Shown: positions 42,376-54,548, counted from the stretch's first letter. The stretch: DNA of 64,000 bases from JAMHWF01 sp048500255 (GCA_048500255.1 JASNYH010000003.1:124001-188000), one strand, 5' to 3'. Made by a program: numbers and translations. Notes: a model not told the origin generated them from the sequence alone.

Positions 42376-44498
42376 GACGTCTCCTGGAGGATCGCCTGCC
42401 TGAGGCGGTCGAACTCGGCGTCGGCGTCGATGGTACGCCGCGTCGTCGACAGCGCCGTCGTGACTTCGGTCCCGGCGCCGGCCGGTTGGAGCCAGATCCA
42501 GAGCCGGCGTTCCCGGATGTAGAGCATCGCGAACACGCCGATGATCAGCAGCGTGCTGCCGAGATAGACCAGCGTCTTGCCCGGCGCGCGCGCGACCTGG
42601 AATACGCTGGCCTGCACCTGCTTGAAGTCGGTCAGCTGCATCAGCACCGGCGCCGGGTAGTGGAAGCTGTCTGACATCGACAGCACGGCTTGCGTCATGA
42701 AGGCCTGGGCCGCCTCGTCGGGCTCGGCGTGCTTCAGGCCAGCGCGCTCGCGCGTGAGGTTGTAGAGCTCGAACAGGCTGCCGTTGAGGATGCGCAGCAG
42801 CACCTCGGAGATGCGCGGGCGGTCGGCCTCTGGGACGTTGGCCTCGACGAAGTCGGCCACGGCCTGCAGGCCGCCGACCGGTGGCTCGCCGGCCTTGCCG
42901 GCCGTCGTCTCGGCGCCGGCGAACAGGGCCATGCCGCGGCGCGCCGTGGCGAGGATCTGTTCGGCCAGCTCGCGGTTGTCGCGCGGCACGGAGTGGGCGG
43001 CGTAGCGGCGCACCGCTTCGTCGCGCTGGGCGGCGTCGAGCAGGCCGGCGCGCAGGCGCAGCCATCCTTCCATGGTGTCGTTCTCGTCGGCCGGGATGCG
43101 CAGGTAGCGGAACGGCTCGGACGGCGATTCGCGCAGGCCTGCGAGGAAGACGCGCCGGCCCTCGAGCTCGACGGGCAGCATGTAGTTGTGGAACTCGCGC
43201 GCCTGACCGCTGGCGTCGCGCAGCTTGTACGTGATCGCCGGACCGACGTTGCGCAGGCCCTTGTCGGCCTTGCCCTTGGCGCCCGAGCCGAGATGCTCGC
43301 GCAGCGAGCCGACGAGGTCGACCTTGCGAACGTCCGTCGCACCGTCGGCGCCGCCGGACGTGTCGCCGAGGTTCTCGACGTTGATGACGCGCAGCCCGGT
43401 GAACTCGAGCGTCAGGCGCTGGTCGCCGGCGGCATTGCGCGCCACCAGTTCGGTGCTGCCGCCGATCACGCCGCTCACGTCGAACGGCTGCCCGCCGCGC
43501 AGCGGCAGCGCGTGCAGCGTGAGCGCCGAGCCGCCGTCGTCGAAGCTGCTCTGGTAGATGGCGACGCCGCGATGGAACACCGGCTCGTTGACCTTGACCG
43601 TCGCCGCGGTGACCTCGTTGGTGGCGTGATCGCGGATCGCGATCTCGCTGGCGAACAGCTTGGGCATGCCGGTCGCGTAGTACTCGACGATGAACTTCTT
43701 CAGCTCGACGTCGAACGGCAGTTCCTGCAGCACGACACCGTCCTTCATGTTGATGATCGCCGTGCTGGCGACCTGGCCCTCGGCCACCGGCAGGTTGGCG
43801 CGGAACGTCGGTGTCGCCGGGCCGAGGCGGTGCGCGGCGGGCACGTCGCGCAGCATGCCTCCACCGGTGTAGATCGACTTGCCCTGCAGCGCCATCTGGG
43901 CGCGCACGATGAGGTCGCCGTCGAACAGGCCACCCAGGCACACGAGGACGATGGCGCCGTGGGCGGCGATGTAGCCCAGCTTGTTGCCGCCGCCGCGGCG
44001 CGCCGCGACCATCGTGCCGTGCGGCCGCGTCTCGATCTTCGCCTTCCAGCCGGTGCCGACGAGCAGCGCGGAGATGCGCGCGAGCGCGTCGGCCGGCGAT
44101 TCGTTCAGACGCCCCTGCGCCTTGTGATGGAAGGCGGCGAGCGACTGCTCGCGCAGGTGCTCCTTGTAGGTGCGCAGGTCGGCGACGATCTTCGGCGCGT
44201 TGCGGGCGATGCACAGGCTGGTCGAAACGACGAGGAACGCCAGGATCAGCAGGAACCACCACGCGCTGTACACGCTGTACAGGCCGACCGTGCCGAACAC
44301 CTCGGACCAGAACGGTCCGAACTGGTTGACGTAGTTGTTGATCGGCTCGTTCTGCTTGACGACGGTGCCGATCACCGACGCGATGCAGATGACGGTGAGC
44401 AGCGCGATCGCGAAGCGCATCGACGAGACGAGCTCGACGACGTCGCGCGAGCGCGAGGCGCGGGCGCGGATGTCGGGGCTGGTCGCGGTATCCGCCAT
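42372..44498 (-). CDS. resB: cytochrome c biogenesis protein ResB (system II)
   Basis: A 708-residue ResB. Three N-terminal membrane helices lie at about 27-50, 74-95 and 175-195. A large periplasmic domain follows, and one more helix near residue 640 (TLVYLGSTLLIIGVFAMLYI) precedes a cytoplasmic tail. The N-terminal SSMRFAIALLTVICIASVIGT and YSAWWFLLILAFLVVSTSLC are typical. It works with CcsB in heme attachment, keeping heme or apocytochrome cysteines reduced. It begins 77 bp after the cytochrome c4 stop. Confidence 0.92.
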   Translation of the reverse strand: MADTATSPDIRARASRSRDVVELVSSMRFAIALLTVICIASVIGTVVKQNEPINNYVNQFGPFWSEVFGTVGLYSVYSAWWFLLILAFLVVSTSLCIARNAPKIVADLRTYKEHLREQSLAAFHHKAQGRLNESPADALARISALLVGTGWKAKIETRPHGTMVAARRGGGNKLGYIAAHGAIVLVCLGGLFDGDLIVRAQMALQGKSIYTGGGMLRDVPAAHRLGPATPTFRANLPVAEGQVASTAIINMKDGVVLQELPFDVELKKFIVEYYATGMPKLFASEIAIRDHATNEVTAATVKVNEPVFHRGVAIYQSSFDDGGSALTLHALPLRGGQPFDVSGVIGGSTELVARNAAGDQRLTLEFTGLRVINVENLGDTSGGADGATDVRKVDLVGSLREHLGSGAKGKADKGLRNVGPAITYKLRDASGQAREFHNYMLPVELEGRRVFLAGLRESPSEPFRYLRIPADENDTMEGWLRLRAGLLDAAQRDEAVRRYAAHSVPRDNRELAEQILATARRGMALFAGAETTAGKAGEPPVGGLQAVADFVEANVPEADRPRISEVLLRILNGSLFELYNLTRERAGLKHAEPDEAAQAFMTQAVLSMSDSFHYPAPVLMQLTDFKQVQASVFQVARAPGKTLVYLGSTLLIIGVFAMLYIRERRLWIWLQPAGAGTEVTTALSTTRRTIDADAEFDRLRQAILQETS

Positions 44499-44574
44499 CG
44501 GACGGGGCTTGACGCCGTGCGGAAGCGGGGAGGGGTCAGGCCCGGCGCCGCACCACGGGGCGCGGCGGCGCTCG

Positions 44575-45210
44575 TCAGCGCAGGCCGGCGATGTAGTCGG
44601 ACACGGCCTTGATCTCGCGGTCGTTCAGGCGCGCCGCGATGTCCGTCATCTGCGAGCTGTTGGCCCGTTCGCCGCCGCGAAACGCGACGAGCTGCGCCTG
44701 CGTGTAGTCGGCGTGCTGGCCCGACAGGCGCGGATACTGCGCCGGGATGCCGGCGCCGTTGGGGCTGTGGCAGCCGGCGCAGGCCGGCACCTGGCGGTCG
44801 GCAAGGCCGCCGCGATAGATGCGCTCGCCCAGTTCGACCATGTCCTTGCTGCGGGCTGCGCCGGGCTTGGCCTGCTTGCCGGCATAGAAAGCCGCCACGT
44901 TGCGCATGTCCTCGTCGCTGAGCATCGAGGCGAAGCCTTTCATGATGGCGTTCTCGCGCTTGCCCGACTTGAACTCGGTCAGCTGCTTGGTGAGGTAGTC
45001 GGGGTGCTGGCCTTGCAGGATCGGGTTGGGCGCAGCGCCGCGCGAGCCGTCGAAGGTGTGGCACGCGGCGCACACCTGCGTGGCGAGGGTCTGGCCGCGA
45101 GCGGCGTCCGGCTTGGCGGGGGCGGCATCGGCGCCGAAAGCGGGAGCGGCAGCGACGAGCAGGCTCGCGAAGAGGAGTGCAGGAGACATCACGGCGTTTA
45201 GGAGGTTCAT
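44575..45210 (-). CDS. diheme cytochrome c4
   Basis: A 211-residue periplasmic protein: a signal peptide to about residue 26 (ASLLVAAAPAFGA), then two c-type domains with CAACH near residue 47 and CAGCH near residue 143, each with a downstream Met ligand (IMKGFASML; SQMTDIA). Cytochromes c4 carry electrons to terminal oxidases. It sits upstream of resB-ccsB, whose products attach its hemes, and is divergent from engB. The ATG at 45210 is used; a later Met at residue 8 would also leave a good signal peptide. Confidence 0.9.
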   Translation of the reverse strand: MNLLNAVMSPALLFASLLVAAAPAFGADAAPAKPDAARGQTLATQVCAACHTFDGSRGAAPNPILQGQHPDYLTKQLTEFKSGKRENAIMKGFASMLSDEDMRNVAAFYAGKQAKPGAARSKDMVELGERIYRGGLADRQVPACAGCHSPNGAGIPAQYPRLSGQHADYTQAQLVAFRGGERANSSQMTDIAARLNDREIKAVSDYIAGLR

Positions 45211-45238
45211 GGTGGGCTTCGGCGCGAAGCGCGAATTT

Positions 45239-45244
45239 TACAAT
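45239..45244 (+). promoter_or_regulatory. possible -10 element of engB
   Basis: TACAAT in the 54-bp divergent gap between cytochrome c4 and engB, 20 bases before the engB ATG. No clear -35 was identified, so this is tentative. Confidence 0.35.
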
Positions 45245-45264
45245 GGCCGCTTTGGGCGCTCCGC

Positions 45265-45957
45265 ATGACCGATCGAACCCTGCCGAATGCCTCCGTCGGC
45301 ACCGCGTCGTCGCCGCAGTCGCTCGCGCTCGCGTGGCTGCATGGCGCGCGTTTTGTGTCGACGGCGAGCAGGCTCGACCAGCTGCCGCCCGGTGACCTGC
45401 CGGAGATCGCCTTCGTCGGCCGTTCCAACGCCGGCAAGTCGACGGCCATCAATGCGCTGACGCAGCAACGTCGGCTGGCGTTCGCGTCGAAGACGCCGGG
45501 GCGCACGCAGCACATCAACCTGTTCGCCGTCGGCCCCCGCGACGCGCCCGACGCTTTGCTCGCCGACCTGCCGGGCTACGGCTATGCCGCCGTCGCGCGC
45601 GATGCCAAGGAGCGCTGGCAGGACGTGATGGCGCAGTACCTCGAGCTCCGACGCAATCTGCATGGCGTCGTGCTGATGGTCGACGCCCGTCTCGGCCTGA
45701 CCGAGCTCGACCGGCGATTGCTCGAGTTCATCGCGCCGCGCATCGCCAACGGCGAGGTGCGCCTGCTCGTGCTGCTGACGAAGGCCGACAAGCTGTCGCG
45801 CCGCGAGGCGGGCAGCGTGCTCGCGTCGACGCAGGCGGTGCTGGCGGAACTGTCGACCGAGGCCGCGGACATCGGCGTCGCGCTGTTCTCGGCGCTCAAG
45901 CGCCAGGGCATCGACGATGCGGCGCTGGCGCTGCGGGAGTGGCTGTCGCGCGGCTGA
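45265..45957 (+). CDS. engB: ribosome biogenesis GTP-binding protein EngB (YsxC/YihA)
   Basis: A 230-residue GTPase with G1 GRSNAGKS near residue 51, G3 DLPGYG near residue 98, G4 TKAD near residue 173, and the family opening IAFVGRSNAGKSTAINAL. It helps assemble the large ribosomal subunit. It is a single gene divergent from cytochrome c4. Its stop directly abuts the stop of the small minus-strand gene at 45958 (TGATCA). Confidence 0.94.
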   Translation: MTDRTLPNASVGTASSPQSLALAWLHGARFVSTASRLDQLPPGDLPEIAFVGRSNAGKSTAINALTQQRRLAFASKTPGRTQHINLFAVGPRDAPDALLADLPGYGYAAVARDAKERWQDVMAQYLELRRNLHGVVLMVDARLGLTELDRRLLEFIAPRIANGEVRLLVLLTKADKLSRREAGSVLASTQAVLAELSTEAADIGVALFSALKRQGIDDAALALREWLSRG

Positions 45958-46209
45958 TCAGACGACGACGAATTGGCCCTGGAACAGCGTCGCGGCGCGG
46001 CGCAGGTGGTCTGTCAGATCAGGGAACAGTTCCGAAGACGACTCGGTGGCGTAGATCTGCCGCGCGCGCGCACTGGCCGAGTAGCGAACGTTGACGAGGC
46101 AGGCGCTGCGGTCGGTGCAGTACTCGATCAGTTCCGGGCCGATGAAACGCACCGCCCAACCCTCGTCCGATTGCACTGTTCCATCCTCGGCCTGCATCAA
46201 CTTGTTCAT
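45958..46209 (-). CDS. hypothetical protein, 83 residues
   Basis: A short soluble protein beginning MNKLMQAEDGTVQSDEGWAV, followed by a mixed strand/helix region (FIGPELIEYCTDRSACLVNV) and a helical tail. I do not recognise the family. The ATG at 46209 has GAGAGG upstream; the longer frame to 46293 adds low-complexity sequence and looks spurious. It is convergent with engB, with adjoining stops. It is AT-richer and less codon-biased than its neighbours, which supports a real but non-core gene. Confidence 0.55.
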   Translation of the reverse strand: MNKLMQAEDGTVQSDEGWAVRFIGPELIEYCTDRSACLVNVRYSASARARQIYATESSSELFPDLTDHLRRAATLFQGQFVVV

Positions 46210-46330
46210 CTCGACTGCCTCTCGACTCACCGTGTGACGCACCGCGTTCGTTCGGTGCCGGGCCAGTCTAGGCGGCGAGGGCAAAGCCGCCATCCCGTCG
46301 ACGAGGGGGCGGTACCGGTCTGCGGGGTGT

Positions 46331-46612
46331 TCAGCGACGTCTGCGCCGCCCGGCCAGGTAGCCGACGCAGGCCAGGGCGGCCAGCGTGAGTGCGAAACCC
46401 TGCGACGGAGCGTCCGTCGGCGTTGCGATGTCGGTCACCGGCGCTGCCGCCGGCGCGTCGGTGAAGACGCTCGAGTTGGCCAGCGTGGTGCCGAAGAAGA
46501 CGAGCGCCGCGATGGCAAGGGCGAGTTTCGGCAGTTGGCGCACGACGATGGGAACGGCGGACGGTGATGCACTTGGAGCATAGCCGTGCATTTCGCACGT
46601 TCGGTTCGTCAC
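46331..46612 (-). CDS. small membrane-anchored protein with PEP-CTERM-like tail (uncertain)
   Basis: A frame of up to 93 residues starting at a GTG (46612) or at an ATG at 46591. It has an N-terminal hydrophobic signal-like segment (LALAIAALVFFGTT), a short Ala/Thr/Pro spacer, and a C-terminal membrane segment followed by five arginines (GYLAGRRRRR). This layout resembles exosortase-sorted PEP-CTERM proteins, but the Pro-Glu-Pro motif is absent. Neither start has a good ribosome-binding site. It may be real or a chance frame. Confidence 0.35.
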   Translation of the reverse strand: MTNRTCEMHGYAPSASPSAVPIVVRQLPKLALAIAALVFFGTTLANSSVFTDAPAAAPVTDIATPTDAPSQGFALTLAALACVGYLAGRRRRR

Positions 46613-46632
46613 CCCCGCGAACGAGGGGGCTC

Positions 46633-46667
46633 GAGAAACGAAAAGGGCCGCTCCGAAGAGCGGCCCT
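46633..46667 (-). terminator. Rho-independent terminator of groESL
   Basis: A 10-bp perfect stem AGGGCCGCTC/GAGCGGCCCT (46644-46667) closed by a tetraloop reads UUCG on the transcribed strand. TTTTCGTTT follows on the minus strand. It lies 31 bp after the groEL stop. Confidence 0.9.
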
Positions 46668-46698
46668 GAAGAGAGACAAGCGGGTTTGGGCGCTGGCC

Positions 46699-48348
<1,650 letters not shown>

Positions 48349-48398
48349 TTGATATCTCCGGATTCAGTGAGACTGGGTTGGACTGTGGAGCGCCGCGC

Positions 48399-48689
48399 TC
48401 ACTTCTCGACGACGGCGAACAGGTCTTCTTCGCGCATCACGAGCAGTTCGTCGCCGTCGACCTTGACGGTCTGGCCGCTGTACTTGCCGAACAGCACGCG
48501 GTCGCCGACCTTGACGTTGAGCACCACGAAGTCGCCCTTGTCGTTGCGCTTGCCGGGGCCGACGGCCAGGACTTCGCCCTGATCGGGCTTCTCGGCAGCG
48601 TTGTCGGGGATGACGATGCCCGAGGCGGTCTTGGTTTCCTGTTCGACGCGCTTGACGATCACGCGATCGTGCAAAGGACGAAGTTTCAT
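48399..48689 (-). CDS. groES: co-chaperonin GroES (10 kDa)
   Basis: A 96-residue co-chaperonin with MKLRPLHDRVIVKR at the start, the mobile loop ETKTASGIVIPDNAAEKP, and VGDRVLFGKYSG in the core. It caps the GroEL ring. The ATG at 48689 has AGGAGA upstream; the extra 15 residues of the longer frame are not coding. It is the first gene of the groESL operon. Confidence 0.97.
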   Translation of the reverse strand: MKLRPLHDRVIVKRVEQETKTASGIVIPDNAAEKPDQGEVLAVGPGKRNDKGDFVVLNVKVGDRVLFGKYSGQTVKVDGDELLVMREEDLFAVVEK

Positions 48690-48777
48690 TGCATCTCCTA
48701 GTTGACGATTGATTCGATGGCGAAGTATGCGCAAACTATTGCGCTAGCAGGGCCGTCGAGAACGCGGGGCTGAAGGC

Positions 48778-48804
48778 TTGGCACTCGCTTCAGCCGAGTG
48801 CTAG
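48778..48804. promoter_or_regulatory. CIRCE operator (HrcA binding site) of groESL
   Basis: TTGGCACTC-N9-GAGTGCTAG matches the CIRCE consensus TTAGCACTC-N9-GAGTGCTAA at 16 of 18 arm positions. It lies just downstream of the predicted promoter, so HrcA bound here would block groESL until heat shock. hrcA itself is not in the window. Confidence 0.92.
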
Positions 48805-48812
48805 CAGGCGGA

Positions 48813-48840
48813 ATTATAGGGGCGCGCCCCGGCCTTTCAA
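48813..48840 (-). promoter_or_regulatory. groESL promoter, overlapping sigma70- and sigma32-type elements
   Basis: On the minus strand TTGAAA (48840-48835), 16 bases, then TATAAT (48818-48813) form a good sigma70 promoter. The same stretch reads CTTGAAA-N12-CCCCTATA, close to the heat-shock sigma32 consensus (CTTGAAA-N11-16-CCCCATNT). Together with CIRCE this points to double heat control. Confidence 0.8.
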
Positions 48841-48856
48841 GAAGAGGCGGCGTGGC

Positions 48857-49078
48857 TCAGTGTTCGGCGCGGCCGAGCGCATCCGCATCGTCGTCGGGGC
48901 GGTCCTCGGATGGGGCGCCGACGCGATAGCGCTCGTCCGCCCACGCGCCGAGGTCGATGGCCCGACACCGTTCGCTGCAGAACGGCCGATAGGAGTTGTC
49001 GGCCGCATAGCGGCTCGGCCCCTTGCACGTCGGGCAGACGACGTTGCGTGCGGGCCCGCGCGAATGCGTGCGCGTCAT
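48857..49078 (-). CDS. yacG: DNA gyrase inhibitor YacG
   Basis: A 73-residue zinc protein with four ligand cysteines in VVCPTCKG and FCSERC and the signature CRAIDLGAWADERYRV. YacG binds GyrB and inhibits gyrase. It overlaps the zapD stop by ATGA, the usual coaE-zapD-yacG order. The C-terminal tail is Asp-rich and longer than the core. It is divergent from groES-groEL upstream DNA, ending 16 bp from the promoter's -35. Confidence 0.92.
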   Translation of the reverse strand: MTRTHSRGPARNVVCPTCKGPSRYAADNSYRPFCSERCRAIDLGAWADERYRVGAPSEDRPDDDADALGRAEH

Positions 49079-49872
49079 GAACACAGCGTCAGCTCGAAGC
49101 CCGCGTCGGCCTCGGCCGGGCGCAGGCGCCCTTCGGCGTCCTGCCGCATCAGGCGAACCGAAACCATCAGCCGATGGCCGCTGATCTCGGGCACGAGGCC
49201 GGCCTCGGCGGGGATGCGCAGGCGCAGCAGGTGGTAGGTCCGACCGGCCGGGAGGGCCTGCTGATACTGGCCGCCGACGGCGACGACCTTGTGCGCGACG
49301 CCGGCTTCGCGCAGCAGGCCGAGCAGCACGCTGAGTGCCTCGGCCAGCGGCATCAGCGTCGACGTCCAGCGCAGCAGATCGGCGCGCCGCCGCGTCGGGT
49401 CGAGCTGCTGCCAGGCATAGTAGGCCGGCAGGTCGAACTCGCAGGTGCCGCCCGGAATGCTGATGCGGCTGCGGATGCTCATCAGCCACTCGTTGGCCGT
49501 CAGTGCGTGGCCGGCCTTGCCGGGCACGGCATGCAGGCCGGCGAAGGCGCGGTCGACCCGGGCGATCGCATCGTCGAGCGCCTGTTCCGAGATGGCGGGA
49601 TTGCCGCGAAACGCGCCGAGCTCGGCCTTCTTGCGCTCGAGTTCCTTGAGCAGGTCGGACTTCAAGTCGGCCCGCGACGCGACGTCCATGATCTCGAAAA
49701 TGGTCGCGAGCGCGTAATGGTGGTCGACGACTGCATCTCGCGACATCAGCTGGCCGAGCCGATCGAACAGATGCTCGAGCCTGAGCATCGTGCGTATGCT
49801 TTCGTTGAAGGGATACTCGTAAAGCACGCGGCAATGTTCCCCGGCGCGAAGCCGTTCATCGATACGGGGCAT
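49075..49872 (-). CDS. zapD: cell division protein ZapD
   Basis: A 265-residue protein with the ZapD opening VLYEYPFNESIRTMLRLEHL near residue 16 and a helical N-terminal domain, followed by a beta domain (SIPGGTCEFDLPAYYAWQ). ZapD cross-links FtsZ filaments at the division ring. It starts 19 bp after coaE and overlaps yacG, so the three are one transcription unit downstream of the pilus genes. Confidence 0.93.
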   Translation of the reverse strand: MPRIDERLRAGEHCRVLYEYPFNESIRTMLRLEHLFDRLGQLMSRDAVVDHHYALATIFEIMDVASRADLKSDLLKELERKKAELGAFRGNPAISEQALDDAIARVDRAFAGLHAVPGKAGHALTANEWLMSIRSRISIPGGTCEFDLPAYYAWQQLDPTRRRADLLRWTSTLMPLAEALSVLLGLLREAGVAHKVVAVGGQYQQALPAGRTYHLLRLRIPAEAGLVPEISGHRLMVSVRLMRQDAEGRLRPAEADAGFELTLCS

Positions 49873-49891
49873 TGTTCCACACGCGCCGCGC

Positions 49892-50503
49892 TCAGGCCGG
49901 CGCGCACCACCGCAGCCAAAGGGCTTCGACTTCGCGGGCGAGGTCGTGCATCGACAGGCCGTCGTTGTAGATCAGCGCGTCGGCACAGCGGCGCCGCTGC
50001 GCCCTCGAGGCTTGCCGGGCGATGATGCGCTCGACGACGCCGCGATCCCAGCCGTTGCGCTGCACGACGCGCTCGACTTGCGTCGGCGTTTCGCAGTCGA
50101 CGACGAGCACGCGTTCGACGCGTGCTCGCCAGTGGCGCGACTCGGCGAGCAGCGGAACGTCGAACACGATCACGCCGTCGCCGATCTCGCGTTCGCGTCG
50201 CTGCACTTCGTTGGCGATCATCGGATGCAGGATCGACTCGAGCCGCTGCTTCGCGTCGCCGCTGCCGAACGCGAGTTCGCGCATGCGTTCGCGGTCGAGC
50301 GCTCCACTCGAATCGATCAGCGCGCTGCCGAAGGCGGCGCGCAGCGCTTCGATCGCAGCGCCGCCCGGCGACGCGAGCTGGCGCGCAATGGCATCCGTGT
50401 CCACGAGCGTGGCGCCCAAGCCGGTCAGCAGCGCGGCGACCGTGCTCTTGCCGCTGCCGATGCCGCCGGTCAGGCCGAGGCGTCGTACGCGCCGGTGCGT
50501 CAT
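49892..50503 (-). CDS. coaE: dephospho-CoA kinase
   Basis: A 203-residue P-loop kinase with GLTGGIGSGKSTV near residue 10, LVDTDAIARQL near residue 33 and VFDVPLLAES near residue 112. It phosphorylates dephospho-CoA, the last step of coenzyme A synthesis. The ATG at 50503 begins the conserved N-terminus; the frame continues upstream only by chance. It follows pilD by 26 bp, an arrangement common in beta- and gammaproteobacteria. Confidence 0.95.
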   Translation of the reverse strand: MTHRRVRRLGLTGGIGSGKSTVAALLTGLGATLVDTDAIARQLASPGGAAIEALRAAFGSALIDSSGALDRERMRELAFGSGDAKQRLESILHPMIANEVQRREREIGDGVIVFDVPLLAESRHWRARVERVLVVDCETPTQVERVVQRNGWDRGVVERIIARQASRAQRRRCADALIYNDGLSMHDLAREVEALWLRWCAPA

Positions 50504-50529
50504 GGCCGCGGGCCGGCAATACCTGGGCC

Positions 50530-51384
50530 TCAGCTCCAGCCGAGCCAGCCCAGCACGCGATCCGAGCCGGCCAGCATCACGACGAGTCCGCCGCCGGCGA
50601 GGAACGGACCGAACGGCACGTAGCGGCCTTCGCGCAGCGACGTGCCGAGCTTCATCGCGATGCCGACGACGGTGCCGATCACCGACGCGCCGAGCACGAT
50701 CGGAAGGATCATCGGCCAGCCGAGCCAAGCGCCGAGCGCGGCAAGCAGCTTGAAGTCGCCATAGCCCATGCCTTCCTTGCCGGTGGTGAGCTTGAACAGC
50801 CAGTACACCGCCCACAGCGAGAGGTATCCCGCGACCGCTCCCCACAGGGCCGTCGGCAGCGGGACGGTCCATCCCGCTGCGCTGGCGATCAGTCCGCCCC
50901 ACAGCAGCGGCAGCGACAGGCCGTCGGGCAGCAGCGTCGTATCCCAGTCGATCGCCGCGAGGGCCACCAGCACGGCGGCGAAGGCACACCACAGCAGCGT
51001 GACAGGCTGGGCGCCGAAGCGATGCCCGATCGCCGCGAACAAGGCCGCCGTGAGCACTTCCACGACCGGGTAGCGCAGCGGGATGCGTGCGCTGCACGCC
51101 GAGCACCGGCCGCGCAGCCACAGGTAGCTCAGCAACGGGATGTTCTCGTGCCATGCAATGGCGTGCCCGCAGGCGGGGCAGCGCGAGCGCGGCGTCGCGA
51201 TGCCGATGCGTTCGCCCGGTGCCGCCGCCGGCACGCCGAGCAACTCCGCGGCCTCGGCGCGCCAGCTGCGTTCGAGGATCAGCGGCAGGCGGTGGATGAC
51301 GACGTTGAGAAAGCTGCCGATGCACAACCCCAGCAACGCCAGGGCGAGGGGCGACAGCAGCGTCTGGTCGAGTGCTGACTCCAT
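50530..51384 (-). CDS. pilD: type IV prepilin peptidase/N-methyltransferase PilD
   Basis: A 284-residue polytopic membrane protein. The N-terminal zinc-binding cytoplasmic domain has CPAC...CSAC, the prepilin-recognition segment is HENIPLLSYLWLRGRC, and the catalytic aspartates lie in AIDWDTTLLPD and GMGYGDFKLLAALG. It cleaves and N-methylates type IV prepilins and pseudopilins. It is the third gene of pilB-pilC-pilD, 10 bp after pilC. Confidence 0.95.
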   Translation of the reverse strand: MESALDQTLLSPLALALLGLCIGSFLNVVIHRLPLILERSWRAEAAELLGVPAAAPGERIGIATPRSRCPACGHAIAWHENIPLLSYLWLRGRCSACSARIPLRYPVVEVLTAALFAAIGHRFGAQPVTLLWCAFAAVLVALAAIDWDTTLLPDGLSLPLLWGGLIASAAGWTVPLPTALWGAVAGYLSLWAVYWLFKLTTGKEGMGYGDFKLLAALGAWLGWPMILPIVLGASVIGTVVGIAMKLGTSLREGRYVPFGPFLAGGGLVVMLAGSDRVLGWLGWS

Positions 51385-51394
51385 CCGATCGCTG

Positions 51395-52615
51395 TCAGAC
51401 CACGGCGCCGAGCTTGAAAATCGGCAGGTACATCGAGACGACGATGCCGCCGATCAGCACGCCCAGGACGACGATGATGAACGGCTCCATCAGGCTCGAC
51501 AGGCCTTTCACCGCTTCGTCGACCTCGTCTTCGTAGAACTCGGCCGCCTTGCCGAGCATGTGGTCGATCGATCCCGATTCCTCGCCGATCGCGCACATCT
51601 GCAGCACCATCGTCGGGAAGACGCCCGTCGTCTGCATCGACGCGGTCAGCGACGAGCCGGTGGAGACGTCCTTCTGGATCTGCTCCGTCGCCTCGGCGAA
51701 CACGGCGTTGCCCGAGGCGCCGCCGACCGAGTCGAGGGCCTCGACGAGCGGCACGCCGGCCGCGAACATGGTCGACAGCGTGCGCGTCCAGCGCGCGACG
51801 GCCGACTTGTTGACCAGCGATCCGAATACCGGCACGCGCAGCAGCAGCCGGTCCATGAACTTCTGCATCTTCTCCGATCGCTTCCACGACTCGAAGAAGA
51901 AGTAGAGGCCGCCGCCTAGCAGGCCGAAGATCGCCCACCAATAGGCGACGAAGAACTCCGACATCGCAATCACGAACAGCGTCGGCGCCGGGAGGTCGGC
52001 GCCGAACGACGTGAACACCTCCTTGAACGCCGGAATCACGAAGATCATGATCACCGTCAGCACGATGAAGGCGACGACGATGACGGCGACGGGATACATC
52101 AGCGCCGAGCGGATCTTGTTCTTGATCGCGACGATCTTTTCCTGATAGAGCGCGAGGCGGTCCAGCAGCTCCTCGAGGATGCCGCCGGCCTCTCCAGCCT
52201 CGACGAGGTTGCAGTACAGCGCGTCGAAGTGCAGCGGATGCTTGCGGAACGCCGCCGAGAGACTCGTGCCGGTCTCGACGTCGTTGCGGATGTCGTTGAG
52301 CAGCTTGGTCAGCCGCGGGTTGGTGCTGCCGCGCGCGACGATGTCGAACGCCTGCAGCAGCGGCACGCCGGCGCGCATCATCGTCGCGAGCTGGCGCGTG
52401 AAGATGGCGATGTCCTTCTGCTTGATCGAGCGGCCGCCGCCCATGCGGCGCTTCTTCACCTTGGTGACGAGGATGCCCTGCCGGCGCAGGCTGGCGCTGA
52501 CCATGGCCTCGCCGCCGGCTCGCAATTCGCCGCGCACGATCTTGCCGGTCTTGTCCTTGCCTTCCCACTCGAAGACAAAGTCCTTGATGCCTCTCGCGGC
52601 CACTGCAGTCGCCAT
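51395..52615 (-). CDS. pilC: type IV pilus inner-membrane platform protein PilC
   Basis: A 406-residue GspF-family protein with two homologous cytoplasmic domains (QLATMMRAGVPLLQAF near residue 75; TLSTMFAAGVPLVEAL near residue 277) and three membrane helices near residues 180, 225 and 385. It anchors the pilus assembly motor PilB to the membrane. It starts 19 bp after pilB. Confidence 0.95.
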   Translation of the reverse strand: MATAVAARGIKDFVFEWEGKDKTGKIVRGELRAGGEAMVSASLRRQGILVTKVKKRRMGGGRSIKQKDIAIFTRQLATMMRAGVPLLQAFDIVARGSTNPRLTKLLNDIRNDVETGTSLSAAFRKHPLHFDALYCNLVEAGEAGGILEELLDRLALYQEKIVAIKNKIRSALMYPVAVIVVAFIVLTVIMIFVIPAFKEVFTSFGADLPAPTLFVIAMSEFFVAYWWAIFGLLGGGLYFFFESWKRSEKMQKFMDRLLLRVPVFGSLVNKSAVARWTRTLSTMFAAGVPLVEALDSVGGASGNAVFAEATEQIQKDVSTGSSLTASMQTTGVFPTMVLQMCAIGEESGSIDHMLGKAAEFYEDEVDEAVKGLSSLMEPFIIVVLGVLIGGIVVSMYLPIFKLGAVV

Positions 52616-52634
52616 AGTGCCTCCGGTGAACCTC

Positions 52635-54350
<1,716 letters not shown>

Positions 54351-54548
54351 GGATCAATGCATCACTTCGCAATGTGAGATCGAATCGATCATCGCCGATT
54401 CGATGTGCACTGTAAACGCCGCCGCCTGTAGCCGACGGCAACAATGCACGAACGCGACAGACGAGCCGTCATGTTGCAAGATGCAACGCGCCGTCAGGCG
54501 ACATTGCGTTCGGCGTACAACCGGCTCTTCCCGGTTCGAACAAGTGAC
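54351..54548. other. gene-free region between pilB and tRNA-Pro
   Basis: About 200 bp, AT-richer than surroundings, with no credible coding frame. It contains a perfect inverted repeat GTTGCA-AGA-TGCAAC (54473-54487) that could be a regulator site for pilB. No sigma54 or sigma70 promoter was convincing by eye. Confidence 0.4.
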
